NCBI GenBank assembly: GCA_963575745.1
Contig: CAUYUJ010016061.1
Span: forward strand, 253,858 to 317,857
DNA length: 64,000 bases
DNA from: Prorocentrum cordatum
Taxonomy: Eukaryota > Sar > Dinophyceae > Prorocentrales > Prorocentraceae
Reading direction: 5' to 3'
Shown here: in pieces, positions 11,131 through 23,330 of the stretch
Numbering within the stretch: the first letter of the stretch is position 1
How the letters are laid out: each line of letters opens with the position of its first letter
Translations under genes and position numbers: made by a program
The notes under the pieces: model-generated
The model's input: the letters and a program-made list of their open reading frames with translations, nothing else
Told to the model about the DNA's origin: nothing
The model's database searches: none

Positions 11131-11570
11131 AGGGTTCGCCCTCCGCTCTGGATGTGTTTGGCCCATTGGTTCCGGGCGTGTCAGTGGAGTTCGTCTCGAG
11201 GCTTGCTTGCCAGTGACGGATTGCTGCTTGTCTTCAGTCCATCAGCATGTGATACTGCACGAGGCTGTGCTTCTCTGGTGCCAATAGCGTGGCGTTCTGG
11301 TATGGTCGGCGGCGGCTCCTCATCAACTGGCGCGTGGGCCTCGTCTGTTGGTTGTGGCTCAGCTGGTGGCGGGGCAGCTGGGTACCATTATTTTCTTCGA
11401 CCGGTATTGCAAGTGGCGCGTCTGCGAGTGGTTGCAGCCTGGTATCCCTGTCGTGCATTGGTCGGCTACTTCGGCTACTGGTTCATGGGCCTCAAGTTCC
11501 TGTTCCTGGAGCTTTGAGGGGGGCGGGGTGCTTTCCCTGCCCTTACCCAGATGCTTGAAAGGCGTGAAAG
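11131..11570. other. Low-repeat island, no gene recognised
   Basis: About 440 bp of ordinary composition between two repeat blocks. Open frames of 70-130 codons exist on both strands without recognisable motifs. It might hold an exon, but I cannot choose a strand. Confidence 0.3.
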
Positions 11571-12010
11571 GCTTAAAAAAGGAGGAGGAGGAGAAGAAAA
11601 TCAAGGGGAGGAACGGGAGAGGGAGGAAGGAAGAGTGGACCAGAGGTGGATGAGGAAGAGGATGAACAGGACGAGGGGGACGGAGGGGGAAAGGAGAAGG
11701 AGCAGCAGCATAACGAGGACGAGGACGCACCCGAGGACGAGGAGGACGAAGACTTTGACAATGGTGGCGGCTGCGGCGACGACGGTGAAGAAGGGTAGAC
11801 AGGAGGAGTAGGAGGATGACGAGGAGGTGGAGACGAAGGAGGGATGCGAGGACGACGAGGGGGAGTGATGTGAAGAAGAGGAGGAGGATGAGCGGGAGAA
11901 GAGTATTCGGAGGGAGACGAAGACGACGGCGAGCAGAAGAGGCAGTGGCTCACACAAGGCAGAGGCCGAAGGGCGCACGGAGGAGGCGGCGAGGGGTTCA
12001 GATGGTGGCC
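11571..12010. repeat. Purine-rich (GGA-like) block
   Basis: Imperfect GGA/GAG/GAC triplets on the plus strand, switching to the complementary TCC polarity after about 12040. Confidence 0.85.
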
Positions 12011-12044
12011 GCCGATTGGGCTCGGGGATCCGCTCTCCAGGCTC

Positions 12045-15000
12045 CCCCTCCTCCTCGTCCTCTCCCTCCTCCCTCCTGCCTCCTCCTCCGCCTCCTCCTC
12101 CTTATGTTCCTCATCCCTCTCCCCCTTCTCCTCCTCCTCCTCCTCCTCCTCCTCCTCCTCCTCCTCCTTCTGCGTCTTCCTCCTCATCCTCCTCCTCCTC
12201 CTTCTCTTCCTCCTTCTCCTAATCCTCCTAATCCTCCTCCTCCTCCTCCCTCCTCCTCCTCCTCCCCTCATCCTCACTTCTCGCTCCTCCCTCCTCCTTC
12301 TCCTCACCATCTATTCCTCCTCCCTCCCTCTCCTCCTCCTCCTCAGCATCATCAGCATCAGCATCTCTCAGCATCATCATCGTCATCATCATCATCGTCC
12401 CTCAATAGACAGCAGCAAGCATCCTCTCTTTCGTCTCCCTCCTCCTCATCCGTCTCAACCCCATTACTCCTCCTCCCCCTCCTCCTCCTCCTCCCCTTCT
12501 CCTCCTCCTCTCCTCCTCCTTCTCCTTCTCCTCGTCATCCTCGTCATCCTCCTCTTCCCCTCCTTCTCCTTCTCCTCCCCCTTCTCCTCTTTCTCCTCCT
12601 CCACCTCTTCCTCTTCGTCATCGGCCTTTCTCCACCTCCTCCTCCTCTCCTCCTTCCTCTCCTCCTCCTCCTCCTCCTCTCCTCCGTCTCCTCTCGTCCT
12701 CACTCCTCTTCGGCCTCCGCCTCTCCTCCTCCTCCTCCTCCGTTTTTCCTCCTCCCCTTCCTCCGCTTCTCCTCTCTACTCCTTTCCTCCTCCTCCTCTC
12801 CTCCGCCTCCTCCTCCTCCTCCTCCGTCTTCCCTCATCATCCCCATCTCCCACTTCTCCTATCGACGCATCCCCCCCTCCTCCGATCCCTCCCCCTCACT
12901 ATGCCTCAGCCTCCTCTTCATCATCATCCTCGTGCGTCCTTCTCCTCATCCTCCTCCTCCTCCTCATCATCATCATCATCAGCAGCAGCAGCGTCTTCCT
13001 CCCGCTCCTTCTCTTCCTCATCCTTTCCCTCCGCATCCCTCATCCTCTTCCTTCGCCTAATCCTCCTGATCCTTCTCCTCCTCCTCCTCATTCTCCTCAT
13101 CCTCCCCCCCTCCGCATCCTCCTCGTCATCCCCCTCTCTTCCCCGTGCCCGTCTCATCATCCTCCTCACCCGTCCTCCTCCTCATCATCATCATTATACT
13201 CATCACAATCATCCTCCTCCTCCTCCTCCTCCGCCTCCTCATCAGCATCATCAGCATCATGATCGGCAGCAGCAGCAGCAGCAGCATTAGTCTTCGCCTC
13301 CTCCTCCTCCGCATCCTCATCCTTCTCATCCTCCTTCTCCTCCTCGTCCTCCTCCTCTTCCTCATCCTCATGTTCCTCCTCCTCCTCCTCCGCATCCTAC
13401 TCATAGTCCTCCTCCACCCCCCCCTCATCCTCCTCCTCCTCATCTTCCTCCTCCTCCTCCTCCTTCTCATCCTCCTCCTCCGCCTTCGCTTCCTCCTCCT
13501 GCTCCTCGTACGACTTCTCCTCCTCCTCCTCCTCCTCCTCCTCCTCCTCCTCCTCCTCCTCGTCCGCCTCCTCCTCCTCCTCATCCTCCTCCGCGTCCTC
13601 GTCCTCCTCATCCTCCTCGCCCTCGTCATCCTCATCCTCCTCATCCTCATCCTCACCATCCTCACGTTTCTCCTCATCCTCATCATCATCATCCGCCGCA
13701 TCACCATTATCATTAGCATCAGCATCATCATCAGCAGCATCAGCATCAGCAGCACCATCATCATCAGTAGCATCAGCATCCTCTGCCTCCTTCTCCTCCT
13801 CCTCATCATCCTCCTCCGTCGTCCGCATCATTAGCATCCTCGTCATCCTCCTCCTCCTCCTCCTCCTCCTCCTCCTCCTCCTCCTCCGCCTCCCTCCTCC
13901 TCCTCCTCCTCGTCTCAGGTTTCCGCATCACTTCTCATCCTCCGCCTCCTCCTCACTTTCCTGATCCTCCTTTCTCCTGTCCTTCTTTCATCCTCGTGTT
14001 TCTCGCTCCTCTTCCTCCTCTTCCCTCTCTTCTCCCTCCCATCCTCTCATATCCTCCCTCATCCTCCTTATCATCCTCGTCTCCTCCGCATCCATCCTCC
14101 TCTCCTCTCTCTTCCTCCCTCCTCCTCCTCCTCCTCCTCCTCCTCCTCCTACTCTCCTCCTCCTCCTCACTCCTCCCCCTCCGCTCCATCGTCTTCTCTC
14201 CCGATTCTCATCTTCCCCGTCTCCTCCCCCGTCAGCCCTCCCCCCTCCTCCTCACTTCTTCCTCCATCCTCTCCTCCGCCTCCTCCTCCTCCTCCTCCCC
14301 TCTCTTCCTCCTCCTCCTCCTCCTCACTCCTCATCATTCTCCTCCTCCTCTCCTCTCCTCCTCCACCTCCCCCTGCGTCGAGCCCCTCCTCATCATCATC
14401 ATCACCAACATCATCAGCAGCAGCATCAGGATCACTCCTTCTCCTCCTCAACCTCATCATCCTCCTCCTCCTTCTCCTCATTATCCTCCTCGTCCTCCTC
14501 ATCCTCATCATCAGCATCATCAGCATCATCATCAGCAGCAGCACCATCATCATCAGCAGCATCAGCATCGCAGTCTTCCTTCTCCTCACCCCCATCCTCC
14601 TCCTCCTCCTCATCCTCCTCCTCCTTCTCCGTCTGCTCTTCCTCCTCGTCCTCCTCCCCTTCCTCTTCATCCTCCTCCTTTTTTATCCTCCTCCTCCTCC
14701 TCCAACTCCTCCTTATCCGTCTCGTTGCTCGTTATCCTTCTCCGAGTCCTCCTCCTCCTCCTCCTCCGACTTCTCCCCCCTCACTCGTGTTCCTCCTCCT
14801 CATCATCCTCATCAGCATCATCATCATCATCAGCATCATCATCCGCCTCCTCTTCCTCTTATCCGCCTCCTCCCCTCCTCCTCCTTCCTCCTCCTCCCCC
14901 TCCTCCTCCTCCTCCTCCTCCTCATCTCCCTCATCCGTATCCCCTTCTTCCTCCGCCTCCTTCTCCACCTCCTCCGCTTCTCTCCTCCTCCGCCGCTCTC

Positions 15001-15975
15001 TTCCTTCTCTACATTCCCCTCTTCATCCGTCTCCTCCCCCTTCAGCCCGCCCCCTCATCCATCCTCCTCTCCTCCTCCTCCTTTTCCTCCTCCTCCTTGG
15101 GCTCCTCCTCCTCCTCATCATCAACAACAACATCATCAGCAGCAGCAGCATCAGCATCATCTCCTTCTCCTCCTCAGCATCATCCTCCTCCTCATCCTTC
15201 TCCTCATCCTCATCCTCCTCCTCCTTCTACTCCTCCTCCTTATCCTCCTCCTCCTCCTCCTCCTCCTCCTCATCGTCATCAGCATCATCCTCAGCATCAG
15301 CATCAGCAGCATCGTCATCAGCAGCAGCATCATCATCGCCTTCCTCCTCCGTCTCCTCCTCCCCATCACTCCTCCTCCTTCACTTCCTCCTCCTTCTCCT
15401 TCTCCTCTTCCTCCTCTCCTCCTCCTCTTCCTCCTCCTCCTCCTCCTCCCCTACCTCCACCCCCTCCTCCGCCTCCTCCCCCTCCTCCTCCTTATCATTA
15501 TCGTTCCTTCTCCTTCTTATCCGGATCCTCCTCCTCCGACTTCTCCCCCTCGCTCGTGTTCCTCCTCCTCCTCCTCATCATCATCAGCATCATCATCAGC
15601 AGCATCACCATCATCATCAGCAGCATCATCATCCGCCTCCTCTTCCTCCTTATCCGCCTCCTCCTCCTCCTCCTCCTCCTCCTCCTCCTCCTCCTCCTCC
15701 TCCTCCTCCTCCTCCTCCTCCTCCTCCCCTGTCCCTCCTCCTCCTCTCCTCCTCCTCCTCCTCCTCCTCCTCCTCCTCCTCCTCCTCCTCCTCCTCTCCC
15801 TCATTCGCATCCCCTTCCTCCTCCGCCTCCTCCTCCTCCTCCTCCTCCCAACCCCCCTCTCCTCACGCCCTTCCCCCCACATTCCCCCCGCTCCCTCCTC
15901 CTTCTCCTCCTCCTCCTCCTCCTCCTCCTCCTCCTCCTCCTCCTTCTCCTCCTCCTCCTCCTCCTCCCCCTCCCT
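12045..15975. repeat. 3.9-kb (TCC)n block with (ATC/AGC)n patches
   Basis: Nearly all of this stretch is TCC triplets, interrupted by CGT and by ATC/AGC patches near 12345, 13170, 13690, 14390, 14500, 15120, 15290 and 15580. Runs of tens of perfect units occur (15655-15725, 15745-15795). Frames up to 660 aa through it are low-complexity artefacts. Confidence 0.95.
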
Positions 15976-16680
15976 TGAACTCGGCTTTAGGTGTGTGTGG
16001 CGGCACCCGCGTTTTGAAGCCTGCTCTTGCGGCTTGCGGCCCGCCCCAGCAGAATGTCGGACTTTAAGTTTTCGTGTTAGTGCACGGTGCTCGAGGTCAG
16101 ATATATGATATCCGGCAGCTCAGGGATGTGCTCGATAGGAGTTGGATTCCTGAACGAGGTGTTTTAGGAATTCCAGTGGTGCATCTCTGTCGCCTCCGGG
16201 GGGGAATATGACCGGAGCCCGTTTGGGGTGACGTTAACCCAGCCGGCGTTTTTTAGATTTGGCTTATTTCGAGTTCGAGCCTTCATCCAATGGGTGCGGT
16301 GCCGTGATTGCTGCCACTCAGTTCTACGGTAGGCGACGCCCCTATGCCTTTTCCTCCGCTCTGGAATGGTGCGACGCCGGGATGTCCTTCGTGGACTCCG
16401 GGTTGTCTTGACCAGTCCGTGGACACCGGGATGCCCTCCGTGGACTCTTGGTTGTTCTTGCCTCCCTTCCTGCCTTCCTCCTTCTGCTTTCTCTTTTTCT
16501 CTCTATCTTTGTCCTCGTTCTCTTTGCCGAGTGTGTTGCATTCGCGAACCAGCGCATGAATCCCCATGGTGTCCCTATTTGGGGCCATGTGCGTGCCTAG
16601 GCCTAGATATTTTTGCACGTGCTTATCTACATTCGCACGCCCGCCGATCTGTAAGCTCTGATTGAGTTACCGGATGGATC
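15976..16680. other. Low-repeat stretch, no gene recognised
   Basis: Ordinary composition with a weak internal repeat of GTGGACTCCGGGTTGTCTTG-like units near 16388-16450. No recognisable coding sequence. Confidence 0.35.
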
Positions 16681-17397
16681 AGATGGCGCTCACCACCACC
16701 ACCACCTCCTCCTCCGCCTCCTCCTCCTTCTCCTCCTCCTTCTCCTCCTCCTCCTCCTCCTCCTCTTCCTCCTCGCCTCATCCCCCCTCGGAGGCCACAG
16801 GCGGTAAGCCGCCCGCGCGCCCGCGGCCGCCCAGGACCCCATGTCAGCGCCCGGCTCGCCGATCCACACGCCAGGCGCGCGACCGCCGCCCAGAGAGGAC
16901 GTCCTTCCCTCCCTGGCGATGCTTCCTCCCCGTCTGCCTCCTTGCTCCTGGACTGCAGGAGGCACCCTGTTCGCCTCGATGGTCGAGGCCCCCCGCGGGC
17001 TGGAGGGCCCCAGACGTCCTTGCGTTCGGGAGGTGGGTCGGGTGGTGGCGCAAGTGGCGGCTCCTCGTGAGGTCCCGAGCGCCACCCGCCCCCCCCCTCC
17101 CCCGCGGACAGTGCCCCATTCGAGCACGCACCGCGCGAAGCCGCGCGTCGCAGCATCACCCCTCCCCATCCCCCCTCGCATTCCCCTCCCTCCCTCCTGG
17201 ATTGGGTCCCTCCTCCCTGGCGCTCCCTCCTCCCCGTTGGCTCCTCGCTCCCCCGCCCCCGTCTCCTGTTCGGTCGGAGCCCACGCCACCCCACGGCCGC
17301 GCCCGCAGACCGAGCGGGGCGGAGGGGGTGCTCCGCCCTGGAAGCCACAGGCGCTCGTGTGGCGGAGCGGCGGAGGCAACCAGGCAAAAAGAGGTAC

Positions 17398-17767
17398 AGC
17401 GGAGGAGGAGGAGGAGGAGGATGAGGATGAGGATGAGGAAGAGGAGAAGGAGGAGGAAGAGGAGGAGGAGGAGGACGTGCCCCTCAGAGACGCCCTCCTC
17501 GAGGACCTCCTCAGCTCAAAAGACAAAGACCGAGCGCTGCTTGACAGGCTCAGGAGCTGTTGGCTGCAGCGCACGCTGGCGTCGAAGGCCGCCGCAACGC
17601 GAGCCCAGGCCTGCTTGACCTCGTCGGCTGGCTGCACTCCCAGAGCCAACGGTCTTGCAGCCAAGCAGGTGCTCAACGCCCCTCAGAGCACTGGCTCCAA
17701 GGACCCAGCGCAGTCAGAAATTAGTAAGACGAATGCGCGCGGCACAAAGGCGAGAGCTCCATGCTGA
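17398..17767 (+). CDS. Acidic coding-like segment, strand uncertain
   Basis: A plus-strand frame runs from a GGA/GAT stretch (poly-Glu/Asp) into about 100 residues of normal composition, starting DVPLRDALLEDLLSSKDKDR and ending at a stop near 17765. The minus strand over 17500-17650 also gives a plausible helix-like frame (DEVKQAWARVAAAFDASVRC), so the strand is not settled. The last 50 bp overlap the start of a partial element C. I recognise no family. Confidence 0.25.
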
Positions 17768-17885
17768 AAACCACCCGCCCTTCATCCTTGAAGCTGCTAC
17801 AACTTGTTCAAAAGACGAATGCAGGCGGCGCAGGGACGAACGCACAAGTTGAAAAGTCATCCGCCCTCCATCCTCGATGCTGACG
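17722..17885 (+). repeat. Element C, tandem units only (partial)
   Basis: Two imperfect copies of the 75- to 85-bp unit of element C (GACGAATGCGCGCGGC..AAGGCGAGAG..TGAAAA..CGCCCTCCATCC) without the rest of the element. Confidence 0.7.
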
Positions 17886-17929
17886 CAGATGTGTCTGCTG
17901 GAGCGGCCCAGCCGAAACGGCGGATCGTG

Positions 17930-18145
17930 GGCTACGGTCGGGAATTTGGAGATGGCGTGTCGCTCCGCCAATTCTGGTCCACAACGCTTCGGCGCGACGC
18001 GCTATCCATGTCCCAGTCACCAGACGTCAACGTCTCGCGTTTCTCCCGACCTCCCGTCCCACGGAGCGGAGCGACGCGCTGCCCGCTGACCATGCGCAGC
18101 TTTTCGCGTGGGGCCGCCGTGGCCACACGCTACGCAGGGGCCCTT
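17930..18145 (+). repeat. Dispersed repeat J, copy 2 (uninterrupted)
   Basis: About 215 bp alignable to 25228-25345 joined to 25925-26040. Here the block CCAGACGTCAACGTCTCGCG is continuous. At 25346 the same point is split by a huge (TCC)n tract, which makes this copy the empty-site reference. Confidence 0.75.
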
Positions 18146-18369
18146 ATCCCGCAGTCCTGTCATGGAGTATTCGTGAGGATGAGTCAGGGCCTCATACCAA
18201 AACTGCTGAGTCGGTCCAGCCAGAACATCGGACCGCGACCTAGTGGGTGTGCTGGGGGTGGTCCATGGCCAGCCGCCCGAGCAGGAACCTGTAGCTGACC
18301 CAGCTTCACGGATGTGGGCACCGCTGACGCCAGAATTCTTGGCCTAACTATGGAATATGTTCAGCCAGC

Positions 18370-18512
18370 AGGAGGGGAGAGGAGGTGGAAGCGGAGGAGG
18401 AGGAGGAGGAACATAAGGAGGAGGAGGAGAAGGAGGAGGAGGAGGAGGAGGAACATGAGGAGCAGCAGGAGAGGAGGGACTTAGAGCAGGAGGAGGAGGA
18501 GGGGGAGAAGGA
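18370..18512. repeat. (GGA)n heading element C copy 1
   Basis: Imperfect GGA triplets lead into GTAAACCCAAGAGTCATCAA, the junction also seen at copies 2, 4 and 5. Confidence 0.9.
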
Positions 18513-19200
18513 AGACGACCATGTAAACCCAAGAGTCATCAACGATGTTGGAATAAACCCTCCCTCCAAGCTCCCTTTTCCATAGGCCCCCACAATGGGT
18601 TAATGTCCACTGAGAGAATTAGACAACCGTTGAAGACCCTGAAGCATGCCAAAACAGTGTCCTCGGGATTCCAACGCCACGGATCAACCCTATTGTTGCG
18701 TCTGGACGACCCTGAATCGTGCCAGATCGCGATCTGGGGGTCTTCCACTTCAACACCACGAATCAGCGTAACTGCTGCACCTTCATGACCCCAAATAATT
18801 CTTCCGAAACGCCATTTCTGTTACGCTGATGATGGACATCGTGGCGCCAGGGCGAGAGCCACACTTTGAAAAGGAACCACCCTCCATCCGTGAAGCTTTT
18901 GTGCATGCTTAAAACGAGTGCACACAGCGCCAGCGCGAGAGTCCCATTTTGAAAACGGCCCGCCCTCGGTCCGTAAAGTTCTTGCAAGTTTTTGATTCGA
19001 ATGTGCACGGCGCCAAGGCGAGAGCCACATTTTGAAAACGACTTGCCCTCCATCTGTGAAAATGTTGTCCATGTTCAAGCTTCAGGGTCATAAATGGTGA
19101 GGAATTCTCAGGTGAAACGCCTGGCCCACCCTAAAAGCTGGCTTCGGGGTGCGACAGGGAGAAGTTATTCATCAGGAAAACGAATGGAGGAGAAGATCCG
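18513..19200 (+). mobile_element. Composite element C, copy 1
   Basis: The order is: junction GTAAACCCAAGAGTCATCAA; a block with GTTGGAATAAACCCTCCCTC; two or three units with CAACGCCACGGATCAACC and CCTGAATCGTGCCAG; tandem 75- to 85-bp units with GCGCCAGGGCGAGAGCCACA and TTTTGAAAAC; then an end block with CAGGTGAAACGCCTGGCCC and GACAGGGAGAAGTTAT. No protein is recognised. Confidence 0.8.
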
Positions 19201-20030
19201 GCCAAAGTGTGATCAACGAGGGCCGCGCCGCGGGCATGCCTTCGGCCCAGCCGCGGCCGCCGCCGCGGGCGCGCCCCCGCGCCAGCTGGGCAGCTGGCTC
19301 CAACGACGCCGTCCCCAGCGGCCGTCTGGTCGGGGGGCGGGCACCGCAGCACCGCAGCACCGCATCGCCGCCACTGTTGTCATCGTCGTCCGTGGTCGCC
19401 GCCGCCGCCACCGCCGTGATCGTTGTCGCCGTAGTCGCCGCCTCTGCCTCCTCCTCCTCGTCCTTCGTCGCCCCAGGGAGGAGGAGCAAGAGCAGCAGGA
19501 GGAGGAGGAGGAGGAGCAGGAGAGAGGAGGAGGAGCAGGAGGAGGAAGCGAATCGAGGCTCTCGGGCGTTCTTGGGCCGTTTGGGGTTTTCAGGAGACCC
19601 CTGGAGGAGGAGATGAGGCACAAATGCACCAGCTGATGATACATCCAGTGTGTCCGAAGTCCAACTGGCCGCAACCAGAAAACCAACTGCTTGGTGAAGG
19701 CCCACCCCCACACGGCTGCATCCAGAGGCAGACCGGGGAAGGCTCCCCCGCACTACAGTCAACACGAGTACCTCTTCTGGGGCGGCCTTCGGCGTCGGCG
19801 GGCCGTGGCGGCGGCGCGGCCCGCCGGCGTCCTGGGCGCCCTCCTCGGCGCCCACTGTTGGAGGGCGCCCGCCACCTGCAGCGGCGCGGCCTTCGGGCGT
19901 CTCGGGCGCCCTCGCCGGCGCCCGCCGCCTGCCGCCGGCTGGCCCGCGCCCTCGCGCCGGCGGCCGCCGGCGCTGCGGCGCGCGTGGCAGCTGGCGGCGC
20001 CGCGCTCGCCACAGGCGTGCCGCCATGGCC
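19201..20030. other. GC-rich stretch, coding status unclear
   Basis: Very GC-rich with GCC/GGC triplet bias, so several frames stay open on both strands (up to 284 codons on minus). A (GGA/GCA)n run lies at 19490-19545. The openness reflects composition and I support no gene. Confidence 0.35.
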
Positions 20031-20035
20031 GAAGT

Positions 20036-20840
20036 CGCTTCCGAGGGCGGTGCGTTGGGACATCGGCGGGGCCCTGGTGGAGTCCGCCTGCCTGGGTGTC
20101 GACAGCACCAGTGTCGTCCTGAAGATCAGCGGGGAGGAATGGCAAGGAGGGCTGCGTGTTCGCCCCCCCCAGTGCTTCGGCTTCCACGTTCCAGGTGACC
20201 CGCGAGACCTCCCGGGCCGGGAGCTCGCCAGGCGATTCGACGACCTCTACGTGACATTAGTCTCCTCGGCCTTGAGGAGTTCAATGCTGAGCTCCACGAG
20301 GCGCGCTGCCGCGCGGGCGCTGAGCAACACGTGCACCGCACACGTGCGCGCCGTGCTGCTGAGGAGCGGGCGGGCTCTCGGAGCGCTTCGAGGCGCAGCC
20401 CGGAGCCGACGACGTGCCCGCGGGCAAGCCGTCGCCGCTGGGGCTCTTGCGGATCTGCCAGGATCTGGCATTGGGCCCCGCTGGCCGCGTCCCCTTCTCC
20501 TCCCCCTCCTCCTCGCCCTCCTCGTCCTCGTCCTTTTCCTCATCTCTCCTCCTCCTCCTCCCCCTCCTCCTCCTCCCCCTCCTCCTCCTCGTCCTGTTCC
20601 TCATCTCTCCTCCTCCTCCGCCTCATCCTCCTCCTCTTCCTCCTCCTCATCCTCCTCCTCCTCCTCCTCCTCCTCCCCCTCCTTCTCCTCCTCCTCCTCC
20701 TCCTCCTCCTCCTCCTCCTCCTCCTCCTCCTCCTCCTCCTCCTCCCCTCCTTTTCGTCTTAGGAGCGTCGTAGTGTCCTGCTTTGCCGAGCCTGTCTTGG
20801 CGGGGGTGGCGAAAGGGCTCTTGAGCATGGTCAGTGGCAG
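20036..20840 (+). CDS. Possible exons of an unknown plus-strand gene
   Basis: Three plus-strand pieces look coding-like. One at about 20036-20285 includes ACLGVDSTSVVLKISGEEWQ. One at about 20375-20488 includes LGLLRICQDLALGPAGR and ends at a GT just before a 260-bp (TCC)n tract. One at about 20763-20830 starts after an AG and includes SVVVSCFAEPVLAGVAKGLL. Exon-(TCC)n-exon is the same arrangement as in the cathepsin introns at 43-52 kb. The pieces do not assemble into a family I know. Confidence 0.25.
20495..20755. repeat. (TCC)n tract
   Basis: Imperfect TCC triplets followed by a near-perfect run to about 20744. Confidence 0.95.
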
Positions 20841-21067
20841 GGGACTGCGCCGTCGCAATGACAGTCGATTTGAGAATGGACAGCCGACAGCCCACTCCTT
20901 TCCAGCTTGCATACGTCAGCAGTCGCGGGCTTTTGCAGTTCCGACCAGGGTCAGCCGGTGCCGGTCAGGCGGTCGTTGGCAGTATGGCTTGCTGGTTGTT
21001 CAATGTTACGGCGCATTTCTTTGATGGTCAGTTTTGGGCAATCCGCATTCGGTTGGACACGCGGGCG

Positions 21068-21302
21068 GAACAACAACGATAGCAACAACAACTACAACAT
21101 CAAAATCAATAGCAGCAACCACAACCACAACCACCACAACCACAGCAGCATCAACAACAGCAGCAGCAACAATAGTACTAACAATAGCAATGGCAATAAC
21201 AACAACAACCACAATAATAATAACAAGTACAGCAACAACAGAAGCCACAACAGTAACACTGACAACACTTACAACAAGAAAAACGGCCCCAACAACAACA
21301 AC
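21068..21302 (+). repeat. (AAC)n heading element B copy 3
   Basis: AAC/ACC/AGC triplets running into the B head sequence. Confidence 0.95.
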
Positions 21303-22010
21303 AATCTTAATGTTGTTAGCTCCTGTCTGCCCGCGTGCCACTCAACACGTATATCCCAAACCCTCGGTACCCGCCCATTTCATATTCGATCGTACCCCCT
21401 TGGGGGTACATTTTCCCTACCTCCACGTGCATGTAGTGTACCCCCCAAAGGAAGGGAAGAGAGGACGGATGAAAGGGGGAGGGAGAAGGATAGAGCACGA
21501 GAGAAATTTGCAGGAGGTGGGCTAGGAGCAGAAAACACGTGGCAGAATCAGACGGGCAGACAGGACAGGCAAACCCTAGCGGGCGGCCAGGTCGAGCAAG
21601 CGGGTTGCTGAAACCTGAGTTCTGCATGAATCGGGAGGAAGTCCCAAGCGATTGCGCGATTCCCAAATCGTAAGAAATGCCACAGCGAGAGCGTGATTCC
21701 TGAGTGTCGAGGGCGCGGCGCCTGAATAAATTGCGAGGGAGTCCCACGCGAAAACACGATTTTTGCATAAATTTTGAGGAGGTCCCAAGCGAGAGCGCGA
21801 TTGCGGAATAAATTCTGAGGAAGTATCAGGTTGGAGCCGTAGTTATTGTTTGAGTTCGTGGCCCAACAACCCAGTTTGAGCAGGATGATTTCATTTAATT
21901 TTTCAACAGTTAGCAAGAAATGCGAGCTCCAGGAGGAGCATTTTAATTAAACATATAATGCGCACCAGTGAGGGGGATTACCAAGAGTAGTTATCAAGGA
22001 CGAGAGCTCA
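21303..22010 (+). mobile_element. Composite element B, copy 3
   Basis: Head near 21303 with GCCACTCAACACGTATATCC. The internal block has GGGCTAGGAGCAGAAAACAC, then roughly 45-bp units (GAGAGCGCGATT cores), a tail with TTTGAGCAGGATGATTTC, and an ending near GCGCACCAGTGAGGG. Confidence 0.8.
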
Positions 22011-22024
22011 ACAAAAAGACAACA

Positions 22025-22190
22025 TCATTCCGAGAGGCAGATTGGAAGTGCATCGCCCACACACAATCATACCAAGAGGCAAATTTGGGAAGGTTCAGCC
22101 CTACACAGCCACAAGAGGCAGACTCGGAGAGCCTCACCCGCACACAGTCATATCGAGAGACGGGCTGGGGAAGGCTCACGCAGAAGCAGA
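22025..22190. repeat. Tandem units of about 42 bp
   Basis: Three to four imperfect units share CAGATTGGAAGTGCATCGCC-like and CACACAGTCATA-like blocks. They lie between element B copy 3 and element C copy 2. Confidence 0.55.
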
Positions 22191-22299
22191 AGCAGGAGGG
22201 GGGAGGAGAAGGAGGAGGAGGATCAGGAGGAAGGAAAAAGGGGAGAAGGAGGGGGAGGATGAGGAGGATGATATTGGTGATAGCAAAGGAATAGAAGAA

Positions 22300-22960
22300 G
22301 GAGGATCAGTGTACACCCAAGACGCATCAACGATGTTGGAATAAACCCTCCCTCCAAGCTCCTTCGTCCCAGGCCCTTTCAAGGGTTCACTTCCACACTG
22401 AGGTAAGTGCCCCGTTGGAAGACAACCGTGTGAAAATCCAGAAGCTTGCCAAAACATTGTTGTCGGAACTTCAACGCCACGAATAAATTTGACCGTTGCG
22501 CCTTGACAATCCCGGACCGTGACAGAACACCACCCCTGGGATTTCGACACCGCGAATCATTGCAATTGTTGCGCTTTGACAATTATGAATCGCTCTGGAC
22601 CATGACAACCATTAAAACTCTTCCATCTTTGTTGAAAAGAATGCGCGCGGCGCTAAGGCGAGAGCCACATTTTGAAACCGCCCGCCGTGAATCCGCGAAA
22701 CTCTCTCATGTTTTACCGAATGTGCGGGACGCTACGGTGAGAGGCACAGGTTTAAACAGCCCGTCCTCTTTCGTTTGAAGATGTTGAAAACTCGTATGTT
22801 TTAGGATCATACGTGGTAAGGAAGTCTCAGGCGAAACGCCCAGCCCGCCCTTTCGACTGGCATCGGAGTGCCAAAGGGAGGATCAGTTATCAGGAAAGGG
22901 AGTTGAGAAGGAGGAAGGGGGAGGAGGGAGGAGGGGAAGGGGAGAAATGAAGGGAGGAGG
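22300..22960 (+). mobile_element. Composite element C, copy 2
   Basis: A GGA-rich lead-in is followed by the blocks ACCCAAGACGCATCAACGAT, GTTGGAATAAACCCTCCCTC and GGCGAGAGCCACATTTTGAA, then the end block CAGGCGAAACGCCCAGCCCG. Same order as copy 1. Confidence 0.8.
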
Positions 22961-23089
22961 AGGAGGAATTCTAGAGGCACCTGGATGCCCAAGAACTGTA
23001 ATCAACTAAACATAAACAGTCAAAAGGTTCGATCATCAACACTCGAGGATCGAGGATGGGGGCGACGTTCCATGGGGCAGACCACGCGG

Positions 23090-23330
23090 CCCTCCCCCTG
23101 GCCGCGCAGGTTCTTGGCCGGCGACGACGCCGCCGCCATAGTCGGCAGCGTTGCCGCCGCCAGCGGCGTCGGCGTCGTCGTCGTCGTCGACGGCGGCGTC
23201 GTCGTCGGTGGTGTCCTCGCCGTCGTCGACCTCATCGCAGTCGGAGGCGTCGTCGGGGGCGACGTCGGCAGAGTCATCGTCGGCGTCGCCTCCGCGCCGC
23301 GGGCCGTGGCTCGAGCGCTAGCTGTCTGCA
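23090..23330. repeat. GCC/GTC triplet-rich stretch
   Basis: Imperfect GTC/GCC triplets keep frames open on both strands. No motif supports a gene. Confidence 0.6.

Noticed and set aside
13996-15978. 660-codon plus-strand frame
   Set aside because: Pure low-complexity Ser/Leu/Pro/His translation of the (TCC)n/(ATC)n block.
22030-22190. CRISPR-like direct repeats
   Set aside because: Contiguous imperfect tandem units without uniform spacers, and the genome is eukaryotic.
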